From contig JAFVEW010000290.1 of assembly GCA_017475805.1 (NCBI GenBank), positions 1-14,298 on the forward strand: 14,298 nt of DNA, given 5' to 3'. Source of the stretch: Synergistaceae bacterium (GTDB taxonomy: Bacteria; Synergistota; Synergistia; Synergistales; Aminobacteriaceae). Shown piece after piece: positions 13,876 through 14,298 of this stretch (the first letter of the stretch is position 1; the number at the start of each line of letters is the position of its first letter). A program made the position numbers and the translations under genes. Under the pieces are notes generated by a model, which ran no database searches, was not told where the DNA came from, and saw only the letters and a program-made list of their open reading frames with translations.

Positions 13876-14133
13876 ATGCCGCAATCGTTATCGACAACCA
13901 GAATAAAACGGCTCAACTGCTTGCTAAGAGTTTTAAGCAGCTCTGAATACGTTACGCTGGAGGAAATTCTCAAAACAGTGAATTATCCTTCAGCCCGTGC
14001 ACTTGGACGGGACATTGAATTTTTACGGAAATCTTTCAATGTCAAAATTTCATACAGCAGACATTTTCATGCTTACCGTCTCGAAAATACAGGAGATTTT
14101 TTGATGATTATTGCTCCTGAGAAAGCGTTGTAA
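13876..14133 (+). CDS. Small winged-helix DNA-binding protein
   Basis: 85 residues. Residues 10-52 read as a DeoR/HTH_11-type helix-turn-helix (RLNCLLRVLSSSEYVTLEEI, then SARALGRDIEFLRKSF as recognition helix), and VKISYSRHFHAYRLE (about 56-70) fits the wing. This is the DNA-binding part found at the start of WYL-domain regulators, but no WYL domain follows, so it is either a stand-alone regulator or a remnant. The ribosome binding site is weak (AGG at about 13862). It lies 7 bases after the immunity gene. A second, similar gene begins at 14221. Control of the preceding genes is possible but is inferred only from position. Confidence 0.75.
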   Translation: MPQSLSTTRIKRLNCLLRVLSSSEYVTLEEILKTVNYPSARALGRDIEFLRKSFNVKISYSRHFHAYRLENTGDFLMIIAPEKAL

Positions 14134-14138
14134 AAAAT

Positions 14139-14178
14139 GCCAGTACCTTTATTTACAGAAACTTTTGAGGGTACTGGC
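14139..14178 (+). other. Inverted repeat between the two small DNA-binding genes
   Basis: GCCAGTACC (14139-14147) and GGTACTGGC (14170-14178) are a perfect 9-base inverted pair with a 22-base loop. CCAGTA recurs at 14188-14193. The spacing is long for a terminator and no U-run follows, so protein binding sites for a small winged-helix regulator, or an attenuator before the next gene, are more likely. The region 14134-14220 holds no other gene. Confidence 0.5.
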
Positions 14179-14220
14179 TGTATATTTCCAGTAAATTTAT
14201 TTTTTATTTAGGAGAAATTT

Positions 14221-14298
14221 ATGGCACGTGCAATTTCTTCATTTAGGATAAGGCGACTGCTTAATTTAGTAACATTTCTTCGCAAGAAAGGTAAATAC
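14221..14298 (+). CDS. Partial small DNA-binding protein (paralog of preceding gene)
   Basis: 26 codons are visible before the window end. The product starts MARAISSFRIRRLLNLVTFL and continues RKKGKY. It resembles the N-terminus of the preceding protein: FRIRRLLNLVTFLRKKGKY against TRIKRLNCLLRVLSSSEYV, with R-I-[KR]-R-L and a following hydrophobic pattern. AGGAGA (14210-14215) lies 5 bases before the ATG. Too little is visible to say more than probable winged-helix family. Confidence 0.6.
   Translation, partial: MARAISSFRIRRLLNLVTFLRKKGKY

Overview
The window is a gene-dense, AT-rich bacterial segment with every credible gene on the + strand. Genes are spaced as in operons: several stop/start overlaps of 1 to 4 bases, and clear Shine-Dalgarno sites (AGGAGG, AAGGAG) elsewhere. 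TGA is used as a stop and Trp is TGG, so the code is standard. The routine Shine-Dalgarno sites argue against Bacteroidota. The style and families (paired dynamin-like GTPases, LHH toxin with SUKH immunity, HerA-type ATPase) fit an anaerobic, gut or rumen type bacterium such as a Bacillota/Negativicutes or Synergistota member. That placement is a low-confidence inference. No rRNA, tRNA, CRISPR array, transposase or integrase is visible.

Region A (1-2909): two paralogous genes. The first is cut by the window edge. The second is a 658-residue exported and membrane-anchored protein of unknown function that carries an extra hydrophobic segment. A YbjQ/UPF0145-type small protein follows. A 174-base gap without a gene then separates this block from the next and may hold a promoter.

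Region B (3084-13868): a long run of genes that looks like one functional unit. In order: a four-helix membrane protein; a PP2C-type phosphatase; a head-only dynamin-like GTPase; a 57-residue protein with a repeated SAPIG motif; a full-length dynamin-like GTPase with coiled-coil arms and a Trp-rich tip; a tail-anchored protein; a 62-residue membrane protein; a 1113-residue HerA/FtsK-superfamily ATPase containing a hydrophobic hairpin between Ser/Thr-rich flanks; an LHH (HNH/Endo VII type) nuclease toxin; and a SUKH (SMI1/KNR4) immunity protein. The 62-residue protein and the ATPase begin with nearly the same 13-residue peptide and the same translation signals, which suggests that they act together. 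A perfect-to-near-perfect hairpin lies between them.

Region C (13876-14298): a small winged-helix DNA-binding protein, an intergenic inverted repeat, and the start of a second, related small DNA-binding protein that runs off the window.

Working model (inference): a phosphatase-controlled, membrane-associated machine made of a dynamin pair, small membrane adaptors and a HerA motor. It either exports or deploys the nuclease toxin next to it, or acts as a membrane-based defence/conflict system with the toxin as effector. No part of this combination is one I can match to a named system.
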